The position numbers and the translations under genes are program-made. A stretch of 64,000 nucleotides of DNA from Riptortus pedestris (Eukaryota > Arthropoda > Insecta > Hemiptera > Alydidae), in the NCBI GenBank assembly GCA_019009955.1, contig CM032230.1:27842001-27906000 (forward strand), read 5' to 3'. Positions 47,901 through 62,167 of this stretch are shown here, in pieces. Below the pieces are notes generated by a model that had not been told where the DNA came from, did no database searches, and saw only the letters and a program-made list of their open reading frames with translations. Numbering within the stretch: position 1 is the stretch's first letter; every line of letters starts with the position of its first letter.

Positions 47901-50900
47901 ATTTATCGGAAAATATGGAATTTTAGATATTTTTGATTATACATAATCCTATCTTCTTTTGTTATTCATGATTTTCTGATCCAGTATAGTCAGCTATATT
48001 TTTTTGTTCTTCGTGTAAGGATGTGTTCCAGGAATCATTTGATGTGGATACTGATGCATCACTCTCGAAACTTCTCATATCCACATAATTTTCAAGGCTG
48101 TTTTACGTAGGCTTCTTATTATGGGAGAAATAGAAGAGATGACTCCATCCATTATGTCATTACAGCATTTGAGGAAATTTACTTAATTTATGTAGCTCCT
48201 GTCTGTAGGACTTTTTTTTTATTTTGCAGCCTTAAGTAAATCCTTACTCGATGACTCAACATTTCTTTTCCAGCTTAATTTTTTCATTCATTTATTGACT
48301 ATAAATGTTAAGTTTCTTGACATGGGGGCATTTCGGACCTTCCCGAGCTTAACTTGTATGCCTTGTTATCTAGGGTTCTTACTAATGGAGTAATAGAGTA
48401 AAGATTATGAGGTGAGTCATTCCAGTGCTATGGATCGTGTTTAGTTTATGCAGCCTATGTGTGATGGACTTTTTCATTAGTCCACTACTAGTAAACATTT
48501 GTTATCAATGTGGTGTTTCCAAAAACTGCGGAATATTATTTTTGTGAGTTTACTTTTAAAGTTTTGTTTGAAGCAAAATTATAAAGATGTTTCAAGCAAA
48601 GAGAAATATTGCAACTTGTAGTAATAGTTACAGATAGACTTATAATAACTGTGACGGTTATTACATTTTTATTATTAAATAGATTAGGGTAGGTGTAAGT
48701 TAGTGTTGTGTATAAATTGGTGCTGTTACACTTCATTTATTTTTTTCAAAAGACTTACTAGCAGCTGTGTGTGAAAAACAGGTGGTTCAAAAGTAATAAA
48801 ATTTTTCAGAAAGATTTAGTATTTCATGAGAAAATTTATGTATTTTTATTTCTTTGGACTTTGCCACAGAAAGGCAAAGAGAACACATAACCAGAAAGTT
48901 CATCTATTTTATTTTGTGACAATTCGTTCAGTATATTTATAGTTATTTTGATATTTTATGTATGGTTTCTTTTATTTTAATTATTTATTTCTTTAACAGA
49001 GGCGCATTTTAAGGAATAAGAAAAAGGTAACTTTTAATGTTCTTCTAGTTTTCCAAATTGGTTTCAGTGAGTTAGTATTGTTATCAAAGGCACTAACTAA
49101 ATTACAAAAGTTATCATTTGAGATATTTAACATTATTTTATATTTCATTTATACCAACATAAAAAATGTGTATATAATGAGGCAGTCCCAGGCTGCCTTA
49201 TGTGTATAAGGAGACATTTCCTTATACAATAAATAAATTTACATACGTCATTTATCATAAGGAATTCATTGTTTCATAATTTCAATGGAATAAATATACT
49301 TGTTATATAAAATAAAATAGAGTTGATATTTAATGATTTTATTTGTCTCACTACATTCTGATAAAATATTTGAACCGTCTGTTTAACTGTTTTACACAGT
49401 CGCCAACATTTGAAGAACAATATAGATAAGAACTTTAATCATGACTATAAATCTGAACTTATCTATTCCACTTTATAAGGATATATTATTTTGGGAGGGC
49501 TTGTACAAAGACAACCTCCATGAAGTCAATTAACCATGCCCTGCAGCTTCCTTTTAATGATTTGGTTATTGATTGAATTCTCATTTCATTTAATACTAAG
49601 GATCAAGTTTAACAATGTGTGAAATCAAACCAGGGGAGGAGAATTTGAAAAATTCCAAATAACTCTGTCTTATGAGTCAATCAAAGAATATTATAGAATC
49701 AATAGCATTTGATGCCCTTAAATTGTTTTATATGTATTTCCATTACTCAAATATTAAGAAGAGTAAATTTTCTTGTTTTCAGCCTTCATTGAAACCCAAC
49801 TCCTCCTCATTGAATTGTTACTTTGAGAGCCTGAGTCACTGAACATCTTGTGTCCAACATACGTTCTAATTACTGATTATATAGTCCTCATACTACAGGA
49901 GAAATTGATAATAGATTGTGATATGAGATCACAATTGTGTTATTCCAACATGTGGGAAATCTGATTAATTTGACGTATTTCTTTTATATCAATCTGCCCC
50001 TCCTCAATTCCAAAGATCTCCTGATTACAAGAACAGTTTTAGTTCCTTTTAAATTATGGAATATATTAGTTTATATCATTAGTTGTGTCTGTGCAGTACA
50101 CGAATGTAGTAATGTTTTTTCAATTTTTAAGAATGTTTTGTTTTCATTAATTATTCTTTTTATGTACCTATTCATGTTACATTATTTCTTTCAGATACAT
50201 AAAAATGCTACTATCAAAGGTGGAAAGAACAAGAAGTCACCTGGTGGCAAGAGGAGCCATAGTGAGCCACCCAGAACGCCTATTAAAGAAGAAGAACCTG
50301 AACAGCAAGTCATGCTTCAAAGCCCGAAAGTAATTAAGAAAGAACAGGATTATATTGATACTTCAGCAGAAGGAGGGGACGTGCTAAGTAGTTTAAGAAT
50401 GATGCCAGTTCGTGCTGCTAGAGCAAGCAGCACAAATATTAGTGAATTGGTGCAGAGTGATAATGTAGATGATAAAAAAGATATTAATATTTTAGCCCAG
50501 CCTGATGACAAGGAAATGCCTAAGCTTGAAATAGAAAAAGATATCTCCCCTGTGGAGTCTTCAGAGATTCCTGTACTTTCGCCAGTTGAAAGGAAGGATG
50601 AAATAAAAAAGGAAAAAGATGATTTGATTTGTGGCATTAGTTTTGTAGATGGCTTGATTAAATATGAGACTGTGTCATCTGTTTCACAGGAAACTGAAAA
50701 ACTTGATGAAAGACTAAACCAACGGAAAAGAAAAAGTAGTGCAAGTAACCAAAGTTCAAACATGCCAAAAGCCAAGAAATCTTGTAAAGGAAAGGATGAA
50801 GTTCTGAATGATACAAAGCCTATTATTAATATTGTAGTTCTTAATGATTTACCTCAGAAGGATGTTGCACCTGTAATACAGCCACTGAGTAAAAAGATAA

Positions 50901-53900
50901 ATTCTCAAAAGGAGTCCATTGATAAGAAGGAGGTAAAACAAAAGAGGCCGTCTACTCCTAAAGAGAAGCCGGGAAGAAAGGAAACTCCTACAAGAACAGC
51001 GGCTATTAAGAAAGTGGCAACAAACACAAAGAATACAAGCAAGAGAAAGTCATTGCCTATTGATGGTGAAGATACCTCAATAAAAGAAATTATTGTTAAT
51101 AAGGATGTGCCTTTAAAAAACAATATTAATAAGAAAAATATTCCTAAGAAGGGCAAAGCTAAGGATGATTCTCAAAAGGAAGCCGTAATTAAAAAGAACC
51201 TTTCACCAAAAGAGGAAATGATCAAAGAAGAAACCAAAGAATCACCTGGAAATGAAAATACAAAAGACATTAGTCCTAAAAGAAGAGGTAGGCCCAAGGG
51301 CTCTTTAACACGCAAATCAATTATTCCTGAAAAAAGAAGAAGCAACAGGCGATCAAATAAAAATGACTCAATCGAAATAAAGTTTGATGAAATACTTCCT
51401 TTTGAAGAAGATGAAGTAGAGTTGGTAAAAACTCCAGCAAAACCTAAGCGCAAACCCCGCACTATTAAAAAAGAAGAAACTCCAGATGTTGACTTAACTA
51501 CTATTGTCGTTCAAGCAGAGGTCCATCCTCCTCCAGCAGTAAAAAGAAAATTAACAGAAATCTACCCTGAAGAAGTTCTGAATTCAGAAGATGTTCTTTC
51601 ATCAAAAAAAATTAAAGAATCTCCTATTAATTCAAGTAGTTACGAGAATGACCTTCAAGTTGAGGTTTCTTGTCATACCACAGACATTGAAATCCCTGAG
51701 GATAACATTAAATTAAATGATTCCCTTAATTCGTCTCTCGAAAGTGATATTTCAAAAGTGGAACCTGATACTTCTGTTATGGATGATCGGGATATAATTG
51801 CACAAGAAAAACAAACTTCACAAGAGAAAACTCAGATTGTGGAATGTGAAGAATCTGCTGTTACTACTAGTGTAAGTGATAGCCAATTAGAAGTTCATTT
51901 AAATGAAGATCAAAAAATAAATGAGATCCAAAATGAAGTAATTTCAAGTGAGAAAGAAGTACTTGCCAATGAAAACGAAATAATTGCGTGTGGGAAAGAT
52001 GTAATTCTCAGCGAAAAGGAAGTAAATGACTGTGAAAAGGAAGTAACTGGCAGTGAAAAGGAAGAAATTGGCAGTGAAAAGGAAGTAATTGACAGCGGAA
52101 AGGAATTGATTGACTCAGAAAAGGAAGCAATTGGCATTAAAAAAGAAGTGAACTGTGTTGAAAGTAGTGTAAATGGTATTGAAATTACTGAAACTAAAAA
52201 TGAATTATTAAAAACTGTTACGGATAAGAGCTGTAGTGAAGTACTCCCTGAAGAAGATACTTCTGGAACTAAAAAAAATGCCAACAGTAACTCAGTTGAA
52301 AATTCTATAAATGAAGAAAAGGATAATCACTGTCATAATGAAAAAATTGATATAAATTTTGAAAATGATAGTATTTCTTCTGTTAATTCACTCTTAGAAG
52401 AGAAGAAACCTTGTAAAAAGAAGAAAAACATAAAGAAGGTTTTAATAAAAACAAAGAAGAAAAGAAAAGACTGTCAGCAAGGAGAATATGAGTCAATAGG
52501 AGATGAATCTGAAAAAATGACAGATATAATATTATCTTCTGAGAAAGTCAATGAAATAGAAAAACCAAAAAAGGCAAAGAAATCACTTAAAAAAGAAATA
52601 TGTGAAATTTCAGATGCAAAGAAACTAAAAAGCACAGTGAAAAAGAAGAAGATTATTAAAAAGATTGTTAAGATGAAGAAGCATTTCCCGTCCAAAACTT
52701 ATTCAGATTCTCCCAGTGGAGAGGTACTGAGTGTAGCAGGATTTAAATGGGAAGTATCAACATTAGAATCGTTACCGACTGTTGATTCAAGTGCTGCGGA
52801 ATCAGAATCTATTCAGTCATTACCAGATTCATCAGTTCAAGAACCTTTACCTTTACCTGATCCAAAAGTAGAAGCCCAGATTCATGATCAAGAGTTACTA
52901 CTTGCTCCACCTCCTCCCCAGCTGGTACAGCCATCCACAGGAGTCCCACACTTCAACTCTCTAACAGAACCGACTTCATCATCAACAACCAATTCTATAG
53001 CACCTATTTCTCGGCCCCCTTCTTCACTTCCTACACCTTCACAATCATGGGAGCCAGCTACTCCTTGGGAACCTCCCACCCCTGATCCTAGCTTAGGAAC
53101 CATCATTGACTCTGTTAATAAGGTAATGACAAGCATATTCTTCTTGTCTTCTTTCGAAGGCGAATAATTAATAATTTATTGAAGCATGCTGGATTCCTTG
53201 ATAGAGTGTATTTATATGATTTAACTTTTATATCTGTTTATTTATAACTTTATGAAATATATTTCCTATTATTGGACGTTAGAAATTATTTACTATGTTT
53301 GGTCCATTTGTATATATGCATCAATTGTTTCTCAATAAATTAAATTATTCCACTTGAAGTTATTTGATTTCAGTTATAGTGATTAGATGATTATTTATTT
53401 TGTTTAAACTAGTGAAATAATATTTTAATTGTATTGTAAGATTTCACTCCACTAAAAAGTTGTGTGGAAAACTAAGTAAAAACTAAACTAAATAGTAGTT
53501 GGATTAGTAAGAAACACAGACACCAATAATCAGGACCCAAATGATATTAGTTAAAAAAAAATTGAGAAATATGTGAGTTTGATATGAATTCTTTTTATTC
53601 TATTATATATCTTAGCATTGTATAGGCTATTTGCCTAAATAAAATTACCTCACCACTCCTTTGAGATTCATCCCATATTTATAAAAAAAGTTTGTGTAGA
53701 TATATCTCTTTTTATAGAGTATCACTATATTTTTGTAAAGAATGAAGAAGAATTACTGGACCCACACAAGAAGTGCAATATCAGACAAATTATACAGATA
53801 TTGTCATTATTAGCAAAACCTGGTTCAAATAAGCAGTTACAAGAAATTGCCAAACAGCAAAATGTTTTTAACTTTTGGTTGTCATATTTACCATTCATCG

Positions 53901-55740
53901 TGGCCTTGGGTAGTTCATGACAATGTAAATCAATTCCTAAATTTTAACCTAGTATCTAGGGAAAATTACGTATTATAAAAAGTCTCTTTGTATGAAATAT
54001 GACAAAATCTGGGAGATCTATGTTCTTGGAAACAGTTGCAAGGCATGTATTTATATACATTAAAAATAGTAACTTGCCATTAATTCATCCCAACTTTAAA
54101 AGTAGACAGGACAATCATTGAGAAGTTACTTAAAAGTATTTTGGGGGCTCCGGTTAGCCATGTGAGTTCAAAGATTGGTCTTAATGAACCTAGAGTTGTG
54201 GGTTTGATTCCCACCTGGACAATAGGAATTTATTTATTTACAAATCACTAGTACCCTGGCTGGAAAAGGATGGTAACCCGTTGATAAGCTGTGTCCCCAA
54301 TAGCCATAGGTCATAAAGGTGGCATAAATAAACAATAAAAGTAATTTTTGATCTTATTATAATTTTGATTGTTCTTGGTTAACAAAAAAAAAAAAATATA
54401 GTTTTTTCCTATTTACTAGGTTTTCTTGCTTAGCAATACAGCATACCTACTTGATCATTTTGAAATAGTTCTGAAGAATAAATTTCATAAGTATAAATTT
54501 GGAATGAGAATCACTTTTTCTCTCCATAAATGTATTTCATTAAAATGTAAATGATTTTCACTGCGGTACTAGATTTGACTATTTTTGACCCCCTAAAGTT
54601 AATGGTATTTTCCATTTCTGAATAATAATGAAAGCTTTGACTTTAGTAGGCAGATAGTAACTGGTAAGAGTTAAAATGACCTTAGTCATAGTACTTATGA
54701 ATTATATGTTATATGAAGTCATTTTTTTTTTTAATTCTTTTAGTTGTTAAACGAGCCTGAAAGTACTTATACACCTCTTGGACTTCCTAGTTATTCTCTT
54801 GCAGACCTTCAAAAAGCAATGGGTGCTTCTGATGATGAAATGGCTGTTCTCCAACAGCTGGGTGAAGCAAGCTTGCAGGTAATTTAGCTCATTGCCATAC
54901 TATTATTTGTATATCTATCATAAAATTGTTATTTGTTCTATGAAATAAATGCATCTTTTTCTTTTTGATTTAATATTTTAAAATCAGCTTTTGAAAATAC
55001 TTCCCTGCTCCTTTCTCTTTGAATATCACTATATAATCAGGAGAAATATACAGTTAACTATTAGTCATATCGACTACAGGTAGTGCATACGTTAGTCAAA
55101 TTTAACCCCAATCCAATGGGGTAAATCAGAATAATAAGATGTTAATTTAGTTTTTTAGTCACTTAAGAAACAATACCAAGATCTTAAATCCTCTCCTCAG
55201 AACCTGAGTGTGACAGCAGTCCCAGTCCTTTATGGCCTGTTTCTTCTTTTATAGCTTCAGAAATTTAGTGTAAGTGTACGTTTCCAAATAATAGATTTAT
55301 AGATAAAAATATCTATTTATAGATAACTTCAAGTGATGGGCCATGCACTGGAAGTGTGAAAGGATGTGAAGGTGATGATTGGAATGGAGAAAAGTGTATA
55401 ATGGACTTGGACAGTCAGTCTACGCTTCAAAAACAGCCAGAACCACCACAACCTCTTTTCCCAGAACTCTCAAATGAACCACCTGATGTCAAAGCACCAC
55501 AGGTTTGTTTCTCAATTTTTCTTTATCTATTTACTTTAAAAAAATATATATATTATTAAAATTTATTAAAAATAAAAATAAAAAAAAAGTAAATCTACTA
55601 AAAGGTTCATTTTTATCAGATTTCCACTAAGGAAATTAGTAATTGAGGTTGTATTCATGATGCAATTTTAAAAAATTTCTTCAAATCTCCAATGATCTTA
55701 CCTCGGAAATGACAAAAATGAAGTCTACTGAAAATTACAC

Positions 55741-55772
<32 letters not shown>

Positions 55773-56654
55773 CACTCTAGCGGTTGCAATGTTTGTTTGA
55801 TCATTACCAAACTCAAACATAACGAGTTTCATGTAAAACAAAAGATCAAGTTCTTTAACAGCAGAAATCAGATTGGGGGATGGATGATTAGAGGGGGGAA
55901 ATCGAAAATTCAAAATTTCTTCATTACTTTGAGTCGGATTTAAAAATCGTGTTTAACCAATCTTGTTTTAAATTTCATTTTCTATATGTTCTACACACCT
56001 TTTCTCTGTCTGTAGTCTTTAACAATTCACTAATATGTCTTGAAACATCTTATTCCAAGCTTAAATGTTTTCAACGAATCTTAACTGGATTAGATACTTG
56101 CAAATATGTTGTGTGATGGTTTCGTGAATTATGATTTTAATTCTTGCCTCGAAAATGTTTATTTGATCTTTACGATAATCAGTATTTAACTGTTTCCTTC
56201 ACTCAAGATTATATCGTTAATGGTTGAAATCGGTCCAAAAATAGGAGATAGTTAAGAGGGAGTGAGAATTTGAAATGAGAGAAAAAGGAAACCCCCGATA
56301 AAGAGCTGCAATGTTCAGAATGTTTTGGGGACAAGAATAAATAAGATGTTTTAAAGAATTAAACATTTTTTGTTTTAACCATGATGGCTACACGTTCAAC
56401 GATAACAATTACCCTACACATGAACATCGGATGTTATAAAATCAAATGGAGAGATATGTTAGAGGGTTTAATAATAAAAATACAAGAGGAAAATCATTTT
56501 TTGTTGCATTTGTGCCATACTTAACTTTTAGCAGATTTCCCTTAAGGGAAATCAGCTATTGAGGTTGTACTCATGACGGAATTTTCGACATTTTTCTTCA
56601 AATGTCCATCGATCCTACCTAGTAGATGATGAAAATGAGGTCCGTTCAAAACTG

Positions 56655-56713
<59 letters not shown>

Positions 56714-59700
56714 CTGTTACCAATTTTTTGTTTGATCGTTACCAAACACGATATTTAGTCGTTTTATGTAAAAAGAAAGATCAAGTTCGTTAACGGCTGA
56801 AATCGGACCAGTGGGAGGGGGGGTTTAGAGGGGAGGATTTTCGAAAATTCGAAATATATCCGTTACTATACGTCGGATCGAAAAATTGTACAGAATCAAT
56901 CTTATTGCATATTAACTTTACTATAAATATTTTTATATACATTTATTCTCTATCTTGAATATTACCCGAGATATTTGCATTTGTATTTTGTGTGTGGTCG
57001 GCAGGAGTGTGCTATGTTTGGGACCTTCCGCCGAGAGCTCTGGTGGCCGTTTCTGTAACTATTCGTCCCTCGTGAATAGGTTTAGAGATCCCTTACTACT
57101 TATACAGTTGTTATTGGGCAGATTTCTCTACTGTAAAACTTCACGTGGGAAATCTGCTTAGTTTACGCTGCCCCTGCGTGACGGATTTTTTTTCTGGTTA
57201 CCAAAAGTTCCATAGTTCAGTATTCATAAAGAAAATAAATATATAAATGACTAGCAGAAATATCTATTTGTTTCATTTCTGAATAAAAAACAATTACCTT
57301 TTTACTTTCCTTTTTGGTGAAGCCTAAAGATTTTGAACAAGGTGTGCCGCTATATTAATAAAAACTAAAAGAGTTATTCTTAATTGATAGTTACCTTCAT
57401 CTAGACTTAGTGTCATTTCTGACATAGGAATTGCGATCACGAGAGAAGTCTCCAACTCTTGGATCATCATCTCTTCTTGAAGCACATCAAGGAAAAGAAG
57501 TTCTTTGCCCATCATGTAGCTGTCACTTCATGGGGTTTCCTGCCCTTCAGAGACACCTTGCCAAAGCACATCCTTCAGTGGGTATGTAATTTGTTTTATA
57601 TTTATCAGTTTACTATTTGATTCAAAAGAATAATAATATGTAGATTGATCATATTACTGCAGGCTGTGAGATATTGGCAGGGAACAAATATATAATCAGA
57701 GGCTCGATAATGTGGTTAAAATATACATGGTGATAGCTACTAAACTAAAACTAGCCTGCTGGATAATGAAGTCCCCTTACTGTCGTTTCATCCTTCAAAG
57801 CTCCTCGAAAAATATAATGTAAAAAAGTATTGGGATGAAGGATCATACTGTCTATTTTAATTAGTCTGATATTCTTGTCATTGACGGGGGGGGGGGGGGG
57901 GGTAACTCAGCTGACATCACTGTCTCAAATGATAGGAATATCTGTAAGTCTTATGCCTAGAAATTAAGAAAGTACCAAGATTTAGCTATCAAAATAAATG
58001 CTCTTTACAAGCTAAATTCTTTTGCTGCAATCATGATATCAGCAAATGGCTTAGTTCCAAAAATTACACTTAATTCTAGGAAATATTTAAATTTACCTTA
58101 GCAATTAATTACAGTGCCACAGAAAGCAGTTCTATTAGACTCTGCGAAAATTGTAAATAATTAATAAACACTTAACTATAATAATGAACCTTCACCATAA
58201 TTATTTCTAGAAACTTGAGAGCTAAAAGACAAATATAATAATAATAATTTTTAAATTAGTGTAAAAAGTCTCACCAAAGTGGCTTCATAACTGTCAATTT
58301 TTTTTCCCCCTCCCAGTTAACTGAGGGGAAAAAATCTCCCCTGTAATGAAATAATAGATCCATAAAAAATGCTATAAAGATGAATTTGTAATTAGCAAAT
58401 CGTTCTCTCCTGTTAATATCGAAGAAACAAACTTATGAGATTGGCTTGAGGGCAGACATTGGTTGGCCCTTCAAAATATGTGTAGGTCCATTTGTAACAT
58501 TGCCTTCCTTTCTTGTTTTTCTATTTGAAAAACAATCAGTATTTATAATCCTTTTATGTTTGTTTAATCCTTTTATGCATTTCTGTTTAGTTTGGTTTTA
58601 TGAATTACAAATATTTGATTTATACATAAATTTGTCTTAGGATTAGTTGTAGAGTGAACGCTCCTAGGATATATATTTGTCAAAAAATTGCAAGTCGTCA
58701 ATGTTTATAGATAATTTTCTCCATGTAAAAATGTAATTAATGTCAGCAAAAAGCAGAACTATGGCCCAATTCTGGTTGTTATCTCAATTACTTTATTGAA
58801 GATGAATAGTATTTTTCTTGGTTATTTTGTTGATGTTGCAATAACAGACTGGATTGTTTAACATTGTTGACTAGATTGTATATATAATGTAAAATGACAA
58901 GTGTTTTTATTTAAATGTTCTTTGAGGATATTTAAAGGATTAGCCTAATGTTATTCCAGAGTAAAGAAAACTATTTAAGAGGATTTTAACAAGTGTTATG
59001 GTGAGAAGGAGATATTTCATCTATGAATATTATGAGATTGCAGCAACAATATATTTTTTATGAAAACCTGGCGTCTGTATTGCATCCATTTAAAAGTGTA
59101 AAAGATATATAATACCATTGTTTTAGGTCCATACTTACAAAGATATTGCCTAATCTTATAATATTGTACAAGTATTCATGGTGCTGGACCCGACCTTTTT
59201 ACAAGTCTGTGTCTTTGGATTTGTGATTAACATAGGAATATGCCACTTACAAATGCATACATAATATATATTATTTATGAATAGTAAGAAAATGTCGTTT
59301 AACATGCTGTTTGATTATACTCTCATACTATTTTTTTTGTCCTACAAAACTTCCATTCATTCTACATGACCATTCAAAACTAGTTAATTTGTTCAATTTT
59401 CAAGAAAGAAGGCTACATTTTCACCTAACAATTGTGTAATACCTCTTGTATATCCCTGGTAATAATCCTTATCACTTATACAATAAATGCTGGAATCAAA
59501 GCAAATTAGGGAGAATAAACATCTATAATCTGTAAATTATGTTTGTTGAATAAATACATTATCCACTTTACCAATGTATAGTCCATTAGTTTTTAATAAG
59601 ACCTGGGTCCTTTGAAAATTTGTATTCTTCTACAATTACTGTATTTTTTGTCTTATTAACAAAAATTAGAATTTTGAATAACTAAGAGTAAATTTATTAG

Positions 59701-62106
59701 TATTATTTTGTATTTTTCAAAGCTAGCCATTGGTTTATTATGGTAAGTTAATTGAATATAGGCATGCTTGCTCATGATTAATAAATGTTATAAATAGTTA
59801 GTTACAAAAAAAAGAATGAATTATTATTCAGTGCTTAATGTTCCTGATTTATGTTTTAATATGTGTATTGTTTCCCCTTCTCCTAATTTGATATTTGTCT
59901 CTGCATGTTCAGCTCCACCTCTTTCTTCAGATAAATATACATATTATTTGTTTTATCATATTAATATACAGTATCTTGTTAGCTTTTTTAGTGGTGTCTT
60001 GTTCCCACCAAATTATAAATATTATTAAGATGGTAATCAGGGCACATTAAATTATAATTTAGACACTACCATATCCGGCTACACCTTTGAATATAAGACA
60101 ACAATCCAAACTAAAATGGAATGACAATATCAACCTTTAAATTGCCTAAATGACAATTTGATAACATACAACTAATCGTAGAAAGCGGATGGTCTTTAAC
60201 TATGATTTAATTTGATATCAATTACAGTAATCAGCACCAAAAGTGTGATGATTAGCTATTAAATAAGAACATAATTTTCTGTATGAATAACCAAAAACTA
60301 TCCACTTTGTCATTATTTAATTTTATTAAGTCTAATCAATCTTTTTTAACATATATTAACTAAATAATTAATTTAGATCCAGGTTATTGATGAATTTTAA
60401 CCCTTAGGCTGCGTAGTTCTCTTGTTGCCTCTGCAGAGCCGTGCTGAATTATTTTTACTTTCTTGCCCAAACCTTATAATAATTCCACCTCTTCTACTTG
60501 AAACTCAACTAGTCCTGGCTTTTCATCAATAGACACATTAATCGAGATCCGAAGAAGAATCACCTTCACTTTCTCTCGCTCTAGAACTCAAAAAGTTCTA
60601 ACAAAATTTCTTCCTCAGAAAAAGTTATTTTTCTTTAAAGCACTCAAATGTTCCCTTGAAAAGCAGAAAATACACTGTCTAAATATGCAAAGGTAAATTG
60701 TAGGTAATGAGTAATGGTACTTGAGGTTGAATAAGGGACAGAGCAGGTATAAAGGGAATCCCAGTATAGAAAAGCTAACAATGAGAAAAGTAAATCCCTA
60801 TGCTATCTCTCAGCTTTGAAGGACACTGCAGCTTCTATAAAACATCAACAGATGACAACTAATTTAATAGCTTGTAGGAATCGAGCACTAACCACCCTGG
60901 ACTACTATATCGGTCCGTAGCAGCTGGGGCATGTCTCCCTCTGGACTATTATATCAGTCTGTAGCATTCCTGCCATAAAAACCCCGGAACGATATATCAG
61001 TCTGTAGCAGTCTAAGGGTTAATGTGAATGGTGACAGGCTCACCAAATAAAATCCATAGTTTCCATCATAGCTAGGTGTGATATTCCTGTGTATAACCTA
61101 CCAAGTTGCCTTTCTTTCATAATCATGAAATTGGTTTAAAGTAATAAATATTATTTACTAATGTACTATAATGTATTATACTACATTTAGTCAAATTTTC
61201 TTCGTATTAAAAGTAATAATATACAATTTTACATTTCACTGTTTACTAAATTATGGAACAATATGAAATCATGTTACTATTACAATTTAATTGAACTAAA
61301 ATAACATACAAATCCTAACTTCATTGCCCAGTGATATGATTTGGTTATTTGCATTTATGTCTTCCACCTCTTAAAAAAAAAATTAACCATTCAAACTTAA
61401 TAACTAAAAAAAAACAGTGAGCTAGTATTTTTTTTAAAGCCTGTATTTATTATTCATAAATCTATGGTTTATAAACAGCTTTTCAATTTGACAAAAGACA
61501 TACTTGTAATATGAGTCAGATAATACTACTGAATTTGTAAGGGCAAAAACAACTTGTTTTAAATTATGTAGTGCCATATATGTTAATATCTGATTTTTTT
61601 TTGTCTGTGAATTCTCTCCTGACCTTCTTATATTTGCTTAAAGTTCTGCTACATAAATTTTAGTAAGTATGAATATGTATATACACTGAAAAAGTTTTGG
61701 GCCTAGCAAAAAAGGTATAAATATTTTTTCCTGACTGAATCATCTTATATTCCTCTTATATATTATCTTATATTATGTTATTATAATTTAATAGTGGTGA
61801 GAAGAATAAAGTAAAAGAAATAGTAACATTACAATTATGTTACTAAATAATTTAACATCACTCTATTTCAAATTGCTAGTTGAATTCATTCCATATTTAC
61901 GGCATTTTTCAAGGTAACCTTGTTTTTTAGGTACTTTAATATTTTGATTTTGCCAGTAGCTAATTAAAAATATTGTAATTTAAAATTCCTAAAGAGGTGA
62001 GTACATGCCTAAAGAGTTATGGGCAGTTTGACCTGATTGCTCAGATGATGGGAGTCCAATAGATGTATGATAATGGGAACAACCTCTGTTCACTTTGCAT
62101 ACATTA

Positions 62107-62167
<61 letters not shown>

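Noticed and set aside
49937..50194. Extension of exon 9 upstream (86 open codons)
   Set aside because: The extension is AT-rich, hydrophobic, partly family A-derived, and a strong acceptor at 50,194 matches the phase of exon 8.
50350..52695. Several minus-strand frames opposite exon 9
   Set aside because: Antisense shadows of a Lys/Glu/Ser-rich exon, producing Phe/Ser/Leu-rich nonsense.
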